From positions 1 through 64,000 of the forward strand of contig JAFRHG010000019.1 in assembly GCA_017433375.1 (NCBI GenBank): a stretch of 64,000 nucleotides of DNA, read 5' to 3'. Position 1 is the first letter of the stretch. Every line of letters begins with the position of its first letter. Made by a program: the position numbers and the translations under genes. This DNA comes from Bacillota bacterium (lineage in GTDB: Bacteria; Bacillota; Clostridia; Peptostreptococcales; Anaerovoracaceae). This document shows, piece after piece, positions 61,501-64,000 of the stretch. A model generated the notes under the pieces. That model was not told the DNA's origin. It searched no databases and saw nothing but the letters and a program-made list of their open reading frames with translations.

Positions 61501-64000
61501 AGAAGCACGACGCGTCGGGAGACAATACGGTCTACGTCGATGCCAATAACGAGATCCAGTACACCCAGATTAAAGCCTATCGGCGGATCGACCCCACGCC
61601 CGAAGGGGATCTGAAGGAGAGCCTCCCGGCCTATCGCAGCGCCGATGCCAGCGAGGTCTATTTCCACGATTATCCCTCCGGATATGTGAAGGAAGACGGA
61701 ACAAAGGTGGCTAAACTTCCCGACGGCGCGGTCAGGCTGGTCTACATCGTCAATGCAGCGGGGGACGAGTTCACCTACACCTATGAGACAAGGTCCATCA
61801 ACTACGATGCGGTGGCTAATCCGGTGGATACGGATCTGGATATCTACTACGAAAAGGGTTCCAACAACGAGTATACCCTGACCCAGGACACCACGGTTGA
61901 CCCCAGCAAAACCTACTACACCCAGACCATCACCAAGACGACTCACGCGGTAAAATACAAGTCCTTCACCGCTTACAAGAAGAAGGACGGAACCATCACC
62001 CTTACTCCGCCGCCCGACAGCCTGAAGAAGGGCAAGGATTACCTGACCATCCTGGACAACGGAGACGGAACGTTCACCTATAAAGTGGAAGATATTCCTG
62101 CCTACATTAATGTAGCCGGCGTCATGGTCCCCGCATCCTACTACATCGGAGAGACCAGCGGTGTGCTGACCAACTACATCGATCCTTCCTATACCGACGG
62201 CGACAGGACCGCGAATGACGGCACCGTCACCAACACGGAGAAGATCATCGTCGAGGCGGAGAAGAAGTGGCGTGACAACGATAACAAATTGGATCAGCGG
62301 CAGGATGTCGCCCTGCACCTGGACGCCACCCTCAAGGTAAAGAATGGCGCCTCCACTGTGGACGGGACCATTCGGGATATCCTGCCGGCGATCCTCATCA
62401 AGAAGACTGATACGGGAGCAAACCTGAAGGCGGAATGGGGGACGACCCAGGATTACGGCAAGAACGGCACGAAGCGGGCCGTAACCAATGACATCATCTA
62501 CACCTATAACGGAGCGAACAGCACCAACCTGCCAAAGGACAGCGCGGGGAACCCGATCACCTACGTTCCGGAGATTGGCAACGACGGCCTCCGCTATGTG
62601 GGTTACGTCAGCTACGCCAAGGTGAAGGGATACCGGGAAACCGACTCCACCTGGGCGCCCGTTGCGGGCAGGGAACCCATCGGGGAGCTGCCGACGATCA
62701 CCCCCCAGGGAAAGACGATCACCTGGACCGAAAACGGAAACAACTATAGCGGGATCTATTATGACCAGAACAGCAATCCCCACTATCTCTACTATACCAG
62801 GACGGACATCTACCGCCACGCCAACGGCGACTATGTCCTCCTGCCGCCCAGCAAGACCGGGCAGGACACCCAGAACGACAACGCGGTCTACGACATCGTG
62901 AAGTATGCGGAGGACGACAGTGTCTGGACAGGCATCGTGTCCGATGTGGGACTGCTCAGCACCAAGACCCATTACTTCATCGTCAACAAGCTGCCACGCT
63001 ACGACGAGCAGGGCAACGAGATCGTCTACTCCATCCGGGAGACCCTTGCCGACGGCGGCGATGTGGCAGCCAACGACCCCAACAAGGGATTGAAGGGTTA
63101 CACCACTCAGATCGATACCTGGAATCAGTTTGAGACCACCGTGGACGGCAACAAGGTCGTGGTGAAGAACGGCAAAGTGATCAACGCCCTCTACAGCGTC
63201 GGCCTGGTCGGCCTCAAGGCGGACAAGGTCCTGGACGGCCGCGCCTTCAAGGGCGGCAGCGGCGAAGATGACTTCGCCTTCATGGTCACCGGCAAAAACA
63301 ACACCCCCATGCCCGTGGCCATCGATGGAAACACGAAGATCGAAGATGTGCTCAGCGACTCCGCGGAGGCCGCGGAGGTCGTCAGACACCTGAAGGGCAG
63401 CGATGCGGAAGGCTCCGTCAGAGGAACGGTGGATTTCGGCGTCATCGCCTACACCAGATCGGATCTGAAGGACAGGGAAGTCACTTACGGAGATACGTCG
63501 GATCCTGAAAAGCTCACCATCGCTGAGCGGGATTCCGTGCGTTACTGGACGACCAGAGCACAGAAGACCGACGACAACGACCAGCCCATCTATCTCGACG
63601 GTGACGGCAACGAAACCACCGACGCCACGGATCCGGCCACGGGAGATCCCAATACGCCGGTCATGGTCGATGTCAAAACCTATGACCTGAGCCGGGCCAA
63701 CCAGAAGACGGCCTTCGAAGCCCTTTCCGATACGGAGAGGAACTCCGCCGTCGGAACTGTGGAGTACAACGAGTTCACCTACCAGATCATGGAGAACCCC
63801 CAGGACAGCGACAGCGGCGACTCCAGGATCATCAAAAACGATAAAAACATCAGAGAGATCACCGTCAACGTCCTCTTCGATCAGCTGAAGGAGGAGATGC
63901 TGGTCAGCGCCAAAGATGATGAAGGAAACTTCATCACCGGAGCGGACGCGACGGTCAAGGAGGACAGCGACAGGGCCGCGCCGAAGGTGATCCTGACCAG
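58584..64000 (+). CDS. Second giant surface adhesin, 3' end beyond the window
   Basis: One frame stays open from ATG 58584 to the last base, giving at least 1805 codons. A long cytoplasmic N-terminus (about 50 residues, two AAAGGCAA motifs in its codons) precedes the signal core HTLLAVLLAVILALTGMTVA, ending near FA-TD. The body holds two large related modules of about 600 residues, beginning near 60418 (ATKHWNDNNSIQTRRDVLLH) and 62249 (AEKKWRDNDNKLDQRQDVAL). Each ends with a LPRYDE..GxEI.Y.IRET block. A Cna-type unit (LQVTKKWSDDGDTS) and a pilin-like isopeptide unit (VGLKADKVLDGRAFKGGSGE) follow the first and second modules. The C-terminal anchor is not visible. Confidence 0.88.
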   Translation, partial: MAKSDRNHRQAKAILPGITIRTKATAPGAGKIPADLQVNTGSTQPKRHTLLAVLLAVILALTGMTVAVFATDATHDTAGNAVPGVSQGSDKYEFLSPASNGTIDLDLNVLGDRSVMTQAAMKPVLTEEATNMGLVVTQVAEGGQNVWYVGVDGNVAELKHDVTNYFNGDLFSYTYKNAATLPNGDKANVKIAFSDMELELWDSNHVSGGDKLLDDYKFKNNIALIASGTKLWAYATNAYTNDNLTRYGFRIKIKTQIVDDQGNPIQTVTIDGKQVPATFYYPMVDIDVIRNSNSWDYLHNSTTIRVNDAYRSTGINRSFSEMYRIETADSGLRRDANGNFVYVPGPKDVLVIKDTNATIRPDKTENYALSTKQDSNGGIRFYHGETDNQGGSYRPGRYGSNDVDPGTYRTGFVSAVDNSKGLALSCWMSGGHDQPMQSYVCAAGNSPIVWHKIKSSSTLGGTIQTTEFGNSHENLKNSGDVLQPGTYLIPEHRKKTVYTMTPEKGYELSDFTISYKDEQGTVHKTALTSDQIARLKEEGKLVLSDALYASTAVEDNNGGDHAGIPGYTYTYTYAPKDGTIYYDTETGIDTFDFYDNSYDHEIHVGWTQIPEAVNATKHWNDNNSIQTRRDVLLHIDVKSESMSGGMTVTRTMKDVLPAQLIPAGASGSDLIKSWGKVNPYTAADGTPIERVENLPTEDELGNSLLWMSRYTQNGLRYIATSTYTETAAYKNTTTGELLAYLPEYSILDGVTRVSYKWSGNTVTAYTDPEDDTTAVPGMVYEYKASGVYRHSDGNMTETLPTKTKPGTGGVPADDLKDEVTGKVHTFTTKTEHVVNVLPRYDEDGGEIQYIIRETLDDGSDVYTDDPSRGLEGYTTEVTQNAYTYTSLSIGGRALSAETQNYDVDNTLKVVNEPDNTELQVTKKWSDDGDTSVANKNHTPAQVARDLHLYRNGEDITSEVLESYDLAAGTYVSKKHDASGDNTVYVDANNEIQYTQIKAYRRIDPTPEGDLKESLPAYRSADASEVYFHDYPSGYVKEDGTKVAKLPDGAVRLVYIVNAAGDEFTYTYETRSINYDAVANPVDTDLDIYYEKGSNNEYTLTQDTTVDPSKTYYTQTITKTTHAVKYKSFTAYKKKDGTITLTPPPDSLKKGKDYLTILDNGDGTFTYKVEDIPAYINVAGVMVPASYYIGETSGVLTNYIDPSYTDGDRTANDGTVTNTEKIIVEAEKKWRDNDNKLDQRQDVALHLDATLKVKNGASTVDGTIRDILPAILIKKTDTGANLKAEWGTTQDYGKNGTKRAVTNDIIYTYNGANSTNLPKDSAGNPITYVPEIGNDGLRYVGYVSYAKVKGYRETDSTWAPVAGREPIGELPTITPQGKTITWTENGNNYSGIYYDQNSNPHYLYYTRTDIYRHANGDYVLLPPSKTGQDTQNDNAVYDIVKYAEDDSVWTGIVSDVGLLSTKTHYFIVNKLPRYDEQGNEIVYSIRETLADGGDVAANDPNKGLKGYTTQIDTWNQFETTVDGNKVVVKNGKVINALYSVGLVGLKADKVLDGRAFKGGSGEDDFAFMVTGKNNTPMPVAIDGNTKIEDVLSDSAEAAEVVRHLKGSDAEGSVRGTVDFGVIAYTRSDLKDREVTYGDTSDPEKLTIAERDSVRYWTTRAQKTDDNDQPIYLDGDGNETTDATDPATGDPNTPVMVDVKTYDLSRANQKTAFEALSDTERNSAVGTVEYNEFTYQIMENPQDSDSGDSRIIKNDKNIREITVNVLFDQLKEEMLVSAKDDEGNFITGADATVKEDSDRAAPKVILT

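Overview
The window is a continuous stretch of a GC-rich (about 58 %, estimated by eye), low-GC-Gram-positive-type chromosome, most likely an anaerobic gut member of the Clostridia. The evidence is the 1180-residue one-chain pyruvate:ferredoxin oxidoreductase, an AmmeMemoRadiSam locus, YhgE/Pip proteins, many lipoproteins, strong AGGAGG-type ribosome sites, sigma-A-like promoters and wall-type surface proteins with Lys-rich or TGD-type C-termini. I saw no rRNA, tRNA, CRISPR array or prophage. Species and family cannot be fixed from the sequence alone.

Layout. 1-4.6 kb: a nucleosidase-like protein, a truncated lipoprotein domain, a secreted repeat protein, then a self-regulated-looking DUF134/NifX-like metal-binding protein with DUF3830 and a small protein. 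4.6-9.8 kb: envelope and housekeeping genes (G5/3D-type protein, beta-carbonic anhydrase, EamA exporter, small secreted protein, two lipoproteins). 9.8-14.2 kb: an MFS exporter, a nitroreductase/cation-exporter deletion chimera, an NlpC/P60 wall hydrolase and a frameshifted beta-helix remnant. 14.2-16.0 kb: a complete IS200/IS605 element with TnpA and TnpB. 16-24 kb: a eukaryotic-type glycogen branching enzyme, an FHA-GGDEF protein, a P1 peptidase, an L,D-transpeptidase lipoprotein, a GDPD remnant, a cardiolipin synthase and a broken Reg_prop sensor remnant. 24-33 kb: a probable co-directional run of two YhgE/Pip proteins with a small membrane protein between them, glutamate decarboxylase, a fused Memo-AMMECR1 protein and its radical SAM partner. 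33-38.6 kb: a GNAT, a Cache-HAMP-GGDEF protein, a second cardiolipin synthase, a tail-anchored protein and a second EamA exporter. 38.6-39.0 kb: a free-standing structured non-coding RNA with its own promoter and terminator. 39-50 kb: PFOR, an AT-rich palindromic non-coding island, rhodanese, RarA, an AraC regulator, and two paralogous saccharopine-dehydrogenase-like enzymes flanking a thioredoxin-fold lipoprotein. 49.8-64 kb: two giant surface adhesins; the second (start 58584) is open to the end of the window.

Themes. Cell-envelope functions dominate: wall hydrolases, cross-linking, cardiolipin, YhgE and adhesins. Two diguanylate cyclases suggest c-di-GMP control of surface behaviour (inference). 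At least five gene remnants sit directly against intact neighbours, which points to repeated deletion. The most unusual sequence-level signal is a dispersed 9-mer, AAARGCAAY, seen about 37 to 39 times on both strands where about two would be expected from base composition.
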